The position numbers and the translations under genes were made by a program. Below are positions 23,546 through 33,500 of a DNA stretch of 64,000 nucleotides, one piece after another. Position 1 is the first letter of the stretch; every line of letters starts with the position of its first letter. A model generated the notes under the pieces. It was not told the origin of the DNA, searched no databases, and was given only the letters and a program-made list of their open reading frames with translations. Source of the DNA: DASPSM01 sp036008465 (GTDB lineage: Bacteria > Planctomycetota > Planctomycetia > Planctomycetales > Planctomycetaceae); NCBI GenBank assembly GCA_036008465.1, contig DASYNP010000107.1, positions 34,279 through 98,278 on the forward strand. Reading direction: 5' to 3'.

Positions 23546-25915
23546 TCACTCGGAATAGAGGAATTCACTGGTGTTGTAGAGCGTGCGGCAAAGTTGCGCG
23601 AGGGCTTTTTGGAAGGCCGGGTTCTGCTGCGCGCCGGCGCCTTCGAAGGCCCGTTCTTGTTGGATAAGAAAATTGAGGCAGCGCCGCGATTCGGTCGCGC
23701 TCGGTTCACGAGCCAGTGCCAGCACGAATGCCGACCGCACCGCCTGCTCCGTGGAGCCCGAAGCAGCCGACGCCACTCGCGAGGCCAGTTGGTCTGCCTC
23801 GTCGGCGACGAACTCGTCGTTGAGCATCGTCAGTGATTGCAGCGGAATCACCGACGTATCGCGCTTGGGGCAGTTGACCGCGAACAGCGGCCGATCAAAG
23901 ACGTTGAACAGCGACAGGTTGTACGCCCGTCGGGAGAGCAAATAGACGCTACGTCGGACAGCGTCGGCGGGCCGGCGCAGCTTGGAAGAATCGATCGTCA
24001 CCAGTCCGTCGGGGCGAGCGATGAGTAGGATCGGCGGTCCCCCCATCGTGGAATCCAGCCGGCCGCTGGCGGCGAGCACGCAATCGCGAATGGCCTCGGC
24101 CTCGAGCCGCTTCGTGCGCATGCGCCACAACAATTTGTTCTCTGGATCAACAGTCGCGGGATCGACAGCGATTGGAGCCGGTGACAGGCCCCCCTCACCC
24201 CCAACCCCTCTCCCGCGAGGGGAGAGGGGAGAGGATGCGCGCGCAATGCCTCGCTCTGCAACAGACAACGCCTCGGTTTGCAGCGGAGCCGGCACTTTTT
24301 CCCCCCTCGCCCCTTGCGGGAGAGGGGTTGGGGGTGAGGGGGCGTCCGGTCGGTGTCCCGAAATCGCGCGCGGTGATTGAGATTGCGAGGCTTGCTGGTA
24401 GGCGGCGCTGAGCATCATCTCCCGCACGAGCGGCTTCGTGCGCCAGCCCGCCGGACCCTGAAACTCGGCCGACAGCCATTCGAGCAATTCTGGGTGGGTC
24501 GGTTCTTCTCCTTGAACGCCAAAATTTTCCGGAGTCCGCACCAGTGCTTCGCCGAAGAGGTGCTGCCAGATGCGATTGACAAAGACGCGCGCGACAAGAC
24601 CGGCCGCCCGAGAATCCTTGCGCGTTGCCCACTGCGCGAACGCCAGTCGCCGACCGCTGTCGGGGCCTGTTGCTCGCGTTTCGGAGACGACGGCTTCCGC
24701 GGAGGAGTCGCACAGGACGCTCAAAAACCCGGCTTGGACGACCGGGCCAGGCGTCTCGAACTGCCCGCGTTTGAGCAAGTGCGTCACAGGCGCTGGACCA
24801 ACGTCGTAAATCGCCTGAATGCGGCCAACGTGTCGCCGCTGGGCCGATCGCGCGGCGACGAGTTGCATCAATTTCGCTTTGAGCGCCGACGTGCAGCCGG
24901 GCTCGGCCATGCGGCCCCGCATGCGTGCCACGTCGCGATCGACGTCCGCATTCAAGCGGTCGATCTGAGACAACTCGGCGGTCGAAGCATCGGGGAGCGC
25001 TCGGTCCCGAATCTCGGGCTTCCACGGAAAGACGGGCTTCCAATTCTCGGGGTTGTACGCCGGCGTGAAGAGAGCCATCAAGCGGTAATAATCCCTTTGG
25101 GGAATCGGGTCGAATTTGTGCGTGTGGCAGCGAGCGCAATTGACCGTGAGCGCGAACAGGCTGTTTCCCACGACTTCGACGGTGTCGTGCAGCACTCCGT
25201 AGTAGTTGAGCGGGATATTGCTCTCGGGCTCGTGCGTCTGGTCGCGGGCCGTGCGGAGGTAGCCCGTCGCAATCAGGTCTTCGCGAATCTCGTCGGTGAA
25301 TCGTGAAGCATGCCGCCAATCCACAAGCTCGTCGCCCGCTAGCTGCTCGACGAGAAAGCGGTCGTAAGGCTTGTCGGCGTTGAAGGAGCGGATCACGTAA
25401 TCGCGAAACTTCCATTTGCCTTCGCTGACGAAGATGCCGTTCGCGTCCGAATCGAATCCGACCGTGTCCGCATAGCCGACGACGTCGAGCCAATGCCGCC
25501 CCCATCGCTCGCCAAAGCGGGGAGACGCCAGCAGCCGATCGACCTCGCGCGCGAACGCGTCGGGCGAAGGATCGGCCAGGAACTCAGCCACTTCTGCGGG
25601 CGTCGGCGGCAACCCGTGCAGATCGAGAAAGGCCCGCCTCAGCAAAGTTGTCCGGTCGGCTGGCGGAGAAAAACCGAGTCCGCTCGCTTCCAGTGGCTTC
25701 AGCAAAAAGGCGTCGATCGGCGTCGCTGCGCGTTCGGCGCTTCGAAGAATCGGCACGGCGGGCCGCCGTACGTTTCGAAAGGCCCAGTGCTCCTTGTCGC
25801 GGGCCGTGACTTCGGCCGATTCCCCATCGCCGCCGAAGGTCACACGGGGTCTGATCGCGACAAGGCTTGCCGCAAGGAGAACAACAAACGTCAGACGACC
25901 AAGAACCGACGGCAT
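23546..25915 (-). CDS. DUF1549/DUF1553 secreted protein carrying an in-frame inverted-repeat insertion
   Basis: 789 residues. A signal peptide (LTFVVLLAASLVAIRP) precedes DUF1549 (about 65-270: PIDAFLLKPLEASGL, RRAFLDLHGLPPTPAEV, FGERWGRHWLDVVGYAD) with a haem-like CARCHTHKFDPI, and DUF1553 (about 430-790: RLAFAQWATRKDSRAAGLVARVFVNRIW, FVADEADQLASRV). Residues of about 522-578 (PPTPLPQGARGEK ... LSPRGRGVGGEGG) are encoded by a GC-rich inverted repeat at 24190-24342 and resemble no protein domain. The frame stays open through it. DUF1501 follows after four bases. Confidence 0.9.
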   Translation of the reverse strand: MPSVLGRLTFVVLLAASLVAIRPRVTFGGDGESAEVTARDKEHWAFRNVRRPAVPILRSAERAATPIDAFLLKPLEASGLGFSPPADRTTLLRRAFLDLHGLPPTPAEVAEFLADPSPDAFAREVDRLLASPRFGERWGRHWLDVVGYADTVGFDSDANGIFVSEGKWKFRDYVIRSFNADKPYDRFLVEQLAGDELVDWRHASRFTDEIREDLIATGYLRTARDQTHEPESNIPLNYYGVLHDTVEVVGNSLFALTVNCARCHTHKFDPIPQRDYYRLMALFTPAYNPENWKPVFPWKPEIRDRALPDASTAELSQIDRLNADVDRDVARMRGRMAEPGCTSALKAKLMQLVAARSAQRRHVGRIQAIYDVGPAPVTHLLKRGQFETPGPVVQAGFLSVLCDSSAEAVVSETRATGPDSGRRLAFAQWATRKDSRAAGLVARVFVNRIWQHLFGEALVRTPENFGVQGEEPTHPELLEWLSAEFQGPAGWRTKPLVREMMLSAAYQQASQSQSPRAISGHRPDAPSPPTPLPQGARGEKVPAPLQTEALSVAERGIARASSPLSPRGRGVGGEGGLSPAPIAVDPATVDPENKLLWRMRTKRLEAEAIRDCVLAASGRLDSTMGGPPILLIARPDGLVTIDSSKLRRPADAVRRSVYLLSRRAYNLSLFNVFDRPLFAVNCPKRDTSVIPLQSLTMLNDEFVADEADQLASRVASAASGSTEQAVRSAFVLALAREPSATESRRCLNFLIQQERAFEGAGAQQNPAFQKALAQLCRTLYNTSEFLYSE
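24190..24342. repeat. 27-bp perfect inverted repeat inside a coding region
   Basis: Bases 24190-24216 (CCCCCTCACCC...CTCTCCCGC) are the exact reverse complement of 24316-24342; about 99 bases lie between the arms. Each arm also folds on itself through CTCTCCC/GGGGAGAG-type words. It lies wholly inside the DUF1549/DUF1553 gene, between the two domains, and is read through without a stop. It looks like a small non-autonomous mobile repeat whose insertion happened to keep the frame. Confidence 0.9.
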
Positions 25916-26072
25916 CGTGCGGGTCTCAGGCGGGCAGTGCGGGAGGGCGGTTCAGGCAGGAGACTGTCAGGGGTGCGAACAAGATTCTAACGCGCGGACC
26001 TGCCGCGAAACCACCTCAACGCGATCTCAGGGCGCCCGATTTGCTCCCAGCGCACTCCTCAAAATTCGGCTG

Positions 26073-26103
26073 TTGACTCTCCCCTTAGGGGAGGTCTTAC
26101 GAT
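26073..26103 (+). promoter_or_regulatory. MerR-type promoter/operator with 19-bp spacer
   Basis: -35 TTGACT (26073-26078) and -10 TACGAT (26098-26103) are 19 bases apart, too far for normal sigma70 use but exactly the MerR-family design in which the regulator untwists DNA. The spacer holds the 15-base palindrome CTCCCCTTAGGGGAG (26079-26093). It lies 33 bases before the MerR-type gene, so autoregulation is expected. Confidence 0.8.
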
Positions 26104-26136
26104 GACTCGCACCTCGGATCGGGAGCACGAAGCGGC

Positions 26137-26940
26137 ATGTTCAGCATCGGCGAATTCTCGAAGCTCAGCGGACTGACAGTAAAGACGCTGCGCTTCTACC
26201 ACGAAGAAGGATTGCTCGTTCCGGCGTTTGTCGATCCCGGCACTGGCTACCGCTATTACGACGAAAGGCAGATCGAGACCGCACGCGTGATTGCGTACCT
26301 CCGCAACCTGGAGTTTTCGATCAGCGACATCAAAGAACTGCTCGGCCAGGCGGACGAGGCCGGATTACTCGATTTGCTCGAGCGACAACGGTCACAGATC
26401 AAAGAGCAGGTCAAGCATTTGCAAAAAACGATTCGTTCCCTCGACCAATTCATCTCCGAAGAAAGGCAGGGTCTGGCGATGGCAGAGATTTCCGAGAACG
26501 TCAGCGAAAAGAACCTGGACGCGATGCTGGTGGCGGGCATCCGCGTGAAGGGCCGCTATAGCGAATGCGGCAAGGGCTTCGCCCGGCTGGGACGTGGTTT
26601 CGGGCGTTTAATTTGCGGCTCGCCCCTGCTCCTCCACTACGACAGCGAGTACCGCGACGACGACGCCGACTTCGAGGCCTGCTTGCCGATCCGGCAGCGC
26701 AAATCGGTCGAGGGCGCATCGGTCCGCGAGCTGCCCGCCGCGCGGTGCGTCGCGCTCGTCCACAAGGGGCCGTACGATCAAATGGGCCGCTCGTACGCCA
26801 AGGTCCTCAAATGGATCAAGGATCGCAACTACAAAGTCGTGCTGCCGACGCGCGAAGTGTACCTGAAAGGTCCGGGCATGATCTTCCGGGGCAATCCCAA
26901 GAACTACGTGACGGAGATTCAGATTCCGGTCGAGGGATAA
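26137..26940 (+). CDS. MerR-family transcriptional regulator with GyrI-like effector domain
   Basis: 267 residues. The N-terminal winged helix (FSIGEFSKLSGLTVKTLRFYHEEGLL, TGYRYYD) is a standard MerR DNA-binding domain, followed by a long dimerisation helix (about 75-115) and a GyrI/BmrR-like small-molecule-binding domain (about 125-267) with DADFEACLPI, LVHKGPYDQMGRSYAKVLKWI and YLKGPGM. There are no paired metal-binding cysteines, so a drug-like or metabolite ligand is more likely than a metal. The matching promoter at 26073-26103 indicates it controls itself; no transporter target lies next to it. Confidence 0.92.
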   Translation: MFSIGEFSKLSGLTVKTLRFYHEEGLLVPAFVDPGTGYRYYDERQIETARVIAYLRNLEFSISDIKELLGQADEAGLLDLLERQRSQIKEQVKHLQKTIRSLDQFISEERQGLAMAEISENVSEKNLDAMLVAGIRVKGRYSECGKGFARLGRGFGRLICGSPLLLHYDSEYRDDDADFEACLPIRQRKSVEGASVRELPAARCVALVHKGPYDQMGRSYAKVLKWIKDRNYKVVLPTREVYLKGPGMIFRGNPKNYVTEIQIPVEG

Positions 26941-27095
26941 CGCCGAGGGATCGGCAGAAGGCTGTTCACTTTTAGATAGAGCGTTCAGGAAAGTGTCGAA
27001 AAGCCGTCATGGTTGCTTCGGAGTCTTCGTTAGTCGGTTTCTATGGCGAACACGTATTCGACCGGTGAAGAGCAACGGTCGGCGCGCTTCGTCCT

Positions 27096-28211
27096 TCAAC
27101 GCACCTGCTTGTCGGAGCGGACCCCTTCCGCGGGTTGCGACGCCAAAAAATCCTCGATCAATTGGACCGTTTTCGCCGGGGCCTCCACTTGGGGAGAGTG
27201 GCCGACGCCGTCGATGGTCACGACCCTCGCACCGGGGACTCGCTCGTACAGCTTCGCATCTTGGGCCGATATCTTCGAGTCGAGAGATCCGTAGATCGAG
27301 AGGACCGGCGGCACCGGCTTGAGTTCCGCGAGTCGCTCTTGGATCGGCTTCCGGCAATAGGCGAAACCTTCGACATGCGCCTGGCGGAAGACACAATGCG
27401 GCAGCTGCTCCAGGTCCGCCACGAATTTTTCAGGGACCGCAAAGCCGGGAGCAAACGCCTCGGCAAGCCCCTCGCGAAACCTCTCCTCTGTCACAAAATG
27501 AGAGATGAGTTCTCCGATGACCGGGGCAACATGGGCTCTGGTCATCAAGCCCAGACGCAGATCGACCGTGGGAGGGCTGTCGATGAGAACCAGCCCCGCG
27601 ACCCGGTCCCCGTGCATCGAAGCAAGGGCTGTCCCGATCCAACCTCCCATCGAGTGGCCGACCACGGTCACGCGGCGGACCCCCAGCCTGTCGAGCACCG
27701 CCGAGACCACCCCAGCCTGCCGCGTAATCTCATAGCCGGTTGCCGGAGCGGCGGTGCCTCCATGACCGATCAGGTCAAGCCGAATCACGCGGTGATGCTT
27801 GGCCAGCGAGGGTGCAATGTCGTCCCACCAGTCGATCGCACCGCCGTAGCCATGGAGCAGAAGGATTGGCGACCCTTGACCTTCCACTTTGACGTTGGCC
27901 GGCTCAATACCGGTGTCGATGATCGTGCCGCCGTCGCGCGGCGCAGCGGCACGCGTGTGGCTGTCGACCCAAACCGTGTTGGCGACCAGCCCAAGAGCCG
28001 CAACGACGACGGCCAAAGCCAGGACGAGCCGCGTTCTGCGCTTGTTCGTCGACTTGCGAACATTGCGATCAGGAGTGTCCACGATCACATTGAATTCCGA
28101 ATTGTCGCGAGCGACAAGGTCGAGCTTCCCGTCCCCCGAGTCGAAAATGGTCCGGGCGGAACCCGCAAGGCAACTTCGGGAGACATTCGTTAAAGAATTA
28201 ACGATTGCCAA
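27096..28211 (-). CDS. Membrane-anchored alpha/beta hydrolase
   Basis: The hydrolase core (about 110-365) has the oxyanion region LLLHGYGGAIDWWD, nucleophile elbow GHSMGGW, and late Asp (GSLDSKIS) and His (DGVGHSPQ), so a full Ser-His-Asp triad is present. A single transmembrane segment (LVLALAVVVAALGLVANTVW) precedes it. Substrate unknown. The start is unsure: the frame opens at TTG 28211 without a ribosome-binding site and would put a BlaI-type operator inside its first codons. A GTG at 28082 would keep the anchor and leave the operator upstream, and I consider it plausible. It is divergent from a BlaI/BlaR1 pair and probably part of its regulon. Confidence 0.85.
   Translation of the reverse strand: MAIVNSLTNVSRSCLAGSARTIFDSGDGKLDLVARDNSEFNVIVDTPDRNVRKSTNKRRTRLVLALAVVVAALGLVANTVWVDSHTRAAAPRDGGTIIDTGIEPANVKVEGQGSPILLLHGYGGAIDWWDDIAPSLAKHHRVIRLDLIGHGGTAAPATGYEITRQAGVVSAVLDRLGVRRVTVVGHSMGGWIGTALASMHGDRVAGLVLIDSPPTVDLRLGLMTRAHVAPVIGELISHFVTEERFREGLAEAFAPGFAVPEKFVADLEQLPHCVFRQAHVEGFAYCRKPIQERLAELKPVPPVLSIYGSLDSKISAQDAKLYERVPGARVVTIDGVGHSPQVEAPAKTVQLIEDFLASQPAEGVRSDKQVR
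28188..28203. promoter_or_regulatory. Candidate BlaI-type operator on the hydrolase side
   Basis: Perfect dyad CGTTAA-AGAA-TTAACG. The same dyad, with one change, is found 55 bases away just before the BlaI gene (28243-28258). Two matched palindromes in a divergent promoter region suggest one repressor controls both directions. Confidence 0.6.
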
Positions 28212-28258
28212 TTGACGCGCTGTCGCGAGGCGGGTAGTGTTTCGTTATTGAATTAACG
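28212..28258 (+). promoter_or_regulatory. Promoter and operator of the first blaI-blaR1 pair
   Basis: -35 TTGACG (28212-28217) and -10 TAGTGT (28235-28240) have a 17-base spacer. The palindrome CGTTAT-TGAA-TTAACG (28243-28258) covers the expected transcription start. A bound repressor would block initiation, consistent with autorepression by the downstream BlaI-type protein. Confidence 0.6.
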
Positions 28259-28260
28259 GA

Positions 28261-28668
28261 ATGGCCTGGAACAGCCCGACGATGCCCCGTCCCTCCGCAA
28301 AAGTTCTCACCGACCGAGAGGCCCAGCTGATGAACGTCCTCTGGACGAGCGGGCCTTCAACCGCCGAGGCGGTCCGCGAGGCCCTGAAAGATCGGCCGCA
28401 CGACTCGACCGTGCGAACGCTGCTGCGGATCCTAAAGAAAAAAGGCTACGTGCGAATTTCGGGACAGCAGCCGGCCGTCTATGAGGCGGCCGTTCTACGC
28501 ACCCATGTGCAAACCAAAGCCACTCGCAGTTTGCTGGCCCGATTCTTTGGCGGCTCGGTCGAGGCCCTGGTGATGCGACTGGTGGAAGACGAAGAATTGA
28601 CCGTCGAGCAGCTCGCCGAGCTCCGCAAATCGCTTTCGCGCCGCAAGCGGAAAAGGGACAAATCATGA
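28261..28668 (+). CDS. BlaI/MecI/CopY family repressor
   Basis: 135-residue winged-helix repressor. LTDREAQLMNVLWTSGPSTAEAVREAL, STVRTLLRILKKKGYV and the C-terminal dimerisation helices (SLLARFFGGSVEALVMRLVED) define the family; BlaI proteins are cleaved or released when their BlaR1 partner is triggered. The gene overlaps blaR1 by 4 bases (ATGA at 28665). The start at ATG 28261 leaves a very short leader after the predicted start site; ATG 28282 (MPRPSAKV) is an alternative. Confidence 0.93.
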   Translation: MAWNSPTMPRPSAKVLTDREAQLMNVLWTSGPSTAEAVREALKDRPHDSTVRTLLRILKKKGYVRISGQQPAVYEAAVLRTHVQTKATRSLLARFFGGSVEALVMRLVEDEELTVEQLAELRKSLSRRKRKRDKS

Positions 28669-30554
28669 TCGACAGCATGGCCGGCTCGCTTTTGATCAAG
28701 GTCACACTCCTCTTGGCCGTGGCCCTCATCCTCGACGGGCTGTTGCGGCGCCGCTGGGTGCTGACGGCGGCTAGCTTTTGGAATGCGGTGCTGATCTCCC
28801 TCCTCGTCCTGCCGCTTGCGACGGGGCTGGCTCCGCGGCTAACGCTGCCCCTCCTGCCGTCCGATTCGCCCAATACAAATAGAGCGACGGACTCGGTCGG
28901 CGTTTCGCCGCGCATCGCGGCTGGTTCCCTTTCCCACGATTTGGGCATGGCCCAGTCGAGTGAACCAGTAATCGCGACGGCACCGATAGTCGATCGAGAC
29001 ACGCTGCTGCGGGTGCTCGCGGGTGTCTACGGCATTGGGGTCGCGGTATGCCTTGCCCGCCTGGTGGCCGGCTGGCACGCGGCGAGATTGCTGTGTCGCG
29101 AGGCCGCTCCCGTCACCAATTCTCTATGGCTCGAACGACTCGAGTCGAGCAGGTCTCGCTTCGGTTTCCGCCCTGGCACATCCACCCAGCGGCTCAGCCG
29201 AATCCGGTTGTTGGCCAGCGACGAGACCGACGTGCCTGTCGTGCTCGGCGTCGCTCATCCGGCGATTCTCATTCCGTCGCGTCTGTTGGAGGAGTCGAGC
29301 GTCCGATCGGTCGATGCCATCCTCATCCATGAGCTGGCACACGTTTATCGAGCCGATTGCGCCTGGCAGCTGCTCGGCTGCGTGCTTCAGGCGGCGCTAT
29401 GGATGCACCCGTTGATGTGGCTGGCCCAGAGGCGGATTGCCTTCATTCGCGAACGAGCCTGCGATGAATTTTCCGTGCGAATGATTGGGGATTTCCGCGA
29501 TTATGGCGAAACTCTGCTGGACGTCGCCGCGGGAATTCGGCAGCGACGCGTGTTGGGCCTGGGGTTGGGGGTGGTGCGGCAGAGCAACCTGGCGCGCCGG
29601 CTGGCCGCGATTGCCGACGGCCGCGGCACCGAACGTTGCGTCGCCACGCCGGGCGCGCGTCGGCTCATCACCGCAGGAATGCTCGCGAGTTCGTTTGCTC
29701 TGGGCAGCATTGCCTTCGGCCGCTCGCCGCTGGAGGACAGAAAGCCGGAGGCCAACAAAGCAGACGCTGCCGCCACGCCGGAGTTGATCGCGTTGACGTG
29801 GCAGCAAATCCCGCAGGCAGACTTCAAGCGAATCGAACAACCGGTCTGGCGACCGAACGGAAGAATTCTGCCAGACGCGGAAGCCAATGCCCTGCTCGAC
29901 AAGCTCAAAGCCTTCCAGACGCACTGGTGGAACCCTGAGAAAGAGCTTCGGCCGCTGGTGTTGATTTACCGGGTCTCGACGCAAATCCGAACCGGGTTTG
30001 CCACCGCCGTCGTCCTTCCAGACGGACCGCGCGCGTGGGGCGGGACCTGGTGTCTGGTGCAAGATGGCCTGGCAAAGTCGTCTTGCAGCCCCAGCCGCAG
30101 GGACCTGAAACGTTGGCCGGCGGATGTCGATCTCGAGCTGCAAGTCCCGCTGGAAGATCCCCAAGTGATCCGTACGATCCGGCCGGTGACCCAGGAAGCG
30201 GTGAACGTCGCGCCGGGAGTCCGCTGGCACTTGGCAAAAAAAGCGGGCACCGAGTTCTTGTACCCCGGCATGCCGGCCTGGCCGTACGACTGTGGCGTGC
30301 TGGAGGTGCACAACGCCCGAATCGATAGCTCACTCAAGTACGGCGCGAAGATTTGGTTGCGCGGCAAGAAACAACCCTTGGATGAGAGTCTGATCATGAC
30401 GGTCGGGATCAAAGGCGCGCTGGCTTCGATTCGCCTCAGTCGGATCAACGACCCGCAGTCCATCGAGCGGGTGGAGGTGACCCGGCAGCGATTTCGCACC
30501 GAGCGCATCAAGGACGTTGAAATCCATCTCGATCTGCTGCCGCCTGACCCATGA
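28665..30554 (+). CDS. BlaR1/MecR1-like M56 membrane metallopeptidase sensor
   Basis: 629 residues. N-terminal transmembrane helices (about 8-60 and 112-135) surround a cytoplasmic zinc protease domain with HELAH (222-226) and a downstream RERACDEFS that supplies the third ligand. A last membrane helix lies near 330-350. The remaining 270 residues form an extracytoplasmic domain that is not a penicillin-binding sensor and that I cannot assign. It presumably senses a signal outside and cleaves the coupled BlaI repressor. A beta-lactam role should not be assumed. Confidence 0.88.
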   Translation: MIDSMAGSLLIKVTLLLAVALILDGLLRRRWVLTAASFWNAVLISLLVLPLATGLAPRLTLPLLPSDSPNTNRATDSVGVSPRIAAGSLSHDLGMAQSSEPVIATAPIVDRDTLLRVLAGVYGIGVAVCLARLVAGWHAARLLCREAAPVTNSLWLERLESSRSRFGFRPGTSTQRLSRIRLLASDETDVPVVLGVAHPAILIPSRLLEESSVRSVDAILIHELAHVYRADCAWQLLGCVLQAALWMHPLMWLAQRRIAFIRERACDEFSVRMIGDFRDYGETLLDVAAGIRQRRVLGLGLGVVRQSNLARRLAAIADGRGTERCVATPGARRLITAGMLASSFALGSIAFGRSPLEDRKPEANKADAAATPELIALTWQQIPQADFKRIEQPVWRPNGRILPDAEANALLDKLKAFQTHWWNPEKELRPLVLIYRVSTQIRTGFATAVVLPDGPRAWGGTWCLVQDGLAKSSCSPSRRDLKRWPADVDLELQVPLEDPQVIRTIRPVTQEAVNVAPGVRWHLAKKAGTEFLYPGMPAWPYDCGVLEVHNARIDSSLKYGAKIWLRGKKQPLDESLIMTVGIKGALASIRLSRINDPQSIERVEVTRQRFRTERIKDVEIHLDLLPPDP

Positions 30555-30585
30555 GCCCGCCAGAACGATCGTTCTCCGGTGCGGC

Positions 30586-33500
30586 TTAGCTCTCGTCCGC
30601 CGGCGGCGCAAATCCGCGGCGGAAAGTGTTCTCGGTGATGTTGATCGGAATCACGAACTGCAGCAGATAATCGGGGCCGCCCGCTTTGGTACCGATGCCA
30701 GACAGTTTGAAGCCGCCGAAGGGCTGGCGTTCGACAAGGGCTCCGGTGATGCCGCGGTTCAAGTAGACGTTGCCCGCCTGCAGTTCCTGGCGGGCCCGCT
30801 TGAGATTGGCCGGGCTGCGGCTGAACATGCCGCCCGTGAGTGCGTAGGCGGAATCGTTCGCCACATCGAAAGCTTCGTCCAAGTCTTTCACTTTGATGAC
30901 CGACAGGACGGGGCCGAAGATTTCCTCGCTCGCCAGCCGCGATGCCGGATCGACGTCGCCAAACACGTGCGGCCCGACGTAATAACCCTCGGTCGCCGGG
31001 GTCTTGACCGCTCCGGCCGCCAACAGTGGAAACGACTCCTTGCCCAGCTGGATGTACTCATTGATCCGCTTGAACGAGTCTTCGTCGATGACGGGGCCGA
31101 TCGTCGTGTCGGGCAGCTCAGCCGGCCCAACCTTGAGCGAGAGCGTGGCGTGCGCGAGTTTTTCCACAAACGCGTTGTACACCGATTCCAAAACAATGCA
31201 TCGCGAGCAAGCCGAGCACTTTTGACCCGCGTAGCCAAAGGCGCTGTACGTGACGCCCAGCACGGCTTCGTCCAAGTCGGCGTCGTCGTCGATGATGATC
31301 GCGTTCTTGCCGCCCATCTCGGCGATCACGTGTTTGACGAATTCCTGTCGATCGTCCGGACGGGAAGCTTCGTGATTGATCGCCAAGCCGACCGTGCGCG
31401 AACCGGTGAAGGCGATCAAGTTGACGTCCGGGCTGCCGACCAACTCGGGGCCGACTTCTTCGCCGACTCCCGGCAAGTAGTTGACGACGCCGTCGGGGAT
31501 TCCGACATTTTGCAGAATTTCCATCAACTTGTAGCCGACAATCGACGACTGCTCGGCTGGCTTCATGATCACAGTGTTTCCCGTGACCAAGGCCGCTGCC
31601 GTCATGCCGGTCAAAATCGCTAGCGGAAAATTCCAGGGGGCGATCACGGCGGCGACGCCGCGCGGGCGATAGGAGTAATCATTTTCCTCGCCCGGCAAAT
31701 CACAGCGATGGCCCGACATCAGGCGGCGCGCCTGCTCTGCGTAGTACATGCAGAAGTCGATCGCCTCGGCCACGTCTGCGTCGGCCTCGATCCACGGCTT
31801 GCCGCATTCGTGAACTTCCCACGCGGCCAACTCAAACCGCTGGTTTCGCATCGTGGCGGCCGCCAGTTCGAGGTATTCGGCGCGGTGATCGGGTTCCGTC
31901 CGCGACCACTGCTTGAACGCTCGGCGGGCCGCGTCGATCGCGAGCGAAGCCTCTTCTGCAGTGGCCGAGGAGACAACGCCGACGACCTGTGATTTGTGCG
32001 ACGGGTTGATCGACTTGATCTTTCCCATCGTTTCGATCGCCCGCCCGTTGATGACGAGCGGATAGTCCTTGCCGAATTCCTCCGCAACGTCTTTCACCGC
32101 TCGCTCCATCGCGCGGCGCGCTTCGGCCCGACTGAAGTCGGTGGGGGGCTCGTTGGTGAATGTGTGCGCAGGTTCGGCCGGGACTCGTGGGGCCACGCGA
32201 GCTGGAGCTGGTCGAGATGCGGCGTCAGTGGGTTTCATTAGCAGATCCTCAATCGAAACCTGTTCGGTGAAGCTTTGCCGCAGGAACGAATCATTAGACG
32301 TGTTCTCCAAGAGTCTGCGGACAAGATAAGCCATGCCGGGGATCAGCTCGCCGAACGGTGTGTAAATTCGCACGCGCTGGCCGCGGTCGGCCAGGAGCTG
32401 AGCCTGATCTCCCCCCATGCCGTAGAGCATCTGCAGTTCGTAGGCCCCTTCGGGCACGCCGAGATGCTTGGCGCAGGCGATGCCATGCGAAAGGCTGCGC
32501 AAGTTGTGGCTGCCGAGCGCGGGCCGCAGCCAGCGATGGTTCTCCATGAGGAACCGGGTCAGCCGCTCGAAATTGGCATCGGATTCCCATTTCTGCTGGT
32601 AGACGGGAACGGGCCAGCCGTGGGCCTGCGCCATGATCGTTTCGTAGTCCCAGTAGGCCCCCTTCACCAGCCGCACCCAGATCGGCGTGCCGCGGGCCGT
32701 CGCCCATTCCAACAGCGCCTCGGTGTCCCGCTGGGCGTCGGGCAGATACGCCTGCACGACGATGCCGACGTCCGGAAAATCCCGGAACTCGTCCTCCATC
32801 AAGATCTCTTTGAAGATCTCGAAGGTGAGGTCCTTGTAGGCGTACTGCTCCATGTCGACGTGGATGTACGTGTCGTGCTTGCGCGCGGCCCGCAGCAAGG
32901 GGCGCAAACGGCGTTTGACGTGCTCCGACGTGCCGGCCACGTCGATCGGGCGAAACTGGCTGTAGAGTGCCGACAGTTTCAGCGAAAGATTGACTCGTGG
33001 AATGCTGCCTTCGTGATCGCGATCGAGCCGGGGCACCTCGGACCAGGATTGCACTTCGCCAGCCATGCCTTCGATCAGATCGAGATAGGCCCGCTGATAG
33101 GCGTCGGCATCGCGCTCGCTGGTCGTGGCTTCGCCGAGGAGATCCAAAGTGAAGGCAAAGCCCTGCTTGCGCAGCTTCGTGACGGCCGCCAGGACCTCTT
33201 CAACCTTTGCGCCGGCGATAAACCGCTGCGACATCCTCAGAGAGTTGGACCGCGCATTGAGGGCCAGCGCTTTTCCCAGCACCGAATTTGGCTGAGAAAT
33301 CTCGAGTCCCAGCCGCACGGCCAGCGGCAGTTGCGACCGGACCTCGTCAAAATATTCCTGTAGATGTCGGGTCACGGCCTCGTGCGTATGCAGCATGGGC
33401 AGCACGTCCACGAAGCGGAACATCTGCACCTTGACTGACTCATCGGCCATGGCCCAGGAAAGAATACGGTCGTCCCACCAGCGGCGTTCGAAGATCGACG

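Noticed and set aside
28665..30554. Beta-lactam resistance locus
   Set aside because: BlaI and M56 partners are present, but no beta-lactamase or penicillin-binding sensor domain is visible; planctomycetes use these pairs for other signals.
32275..33363. A 362-codon plus-strand frame opposite putA
   Set aside because: Antisense shadow of the proline dehydrogenase domain; His/Gln/Gly-rich with no motif.
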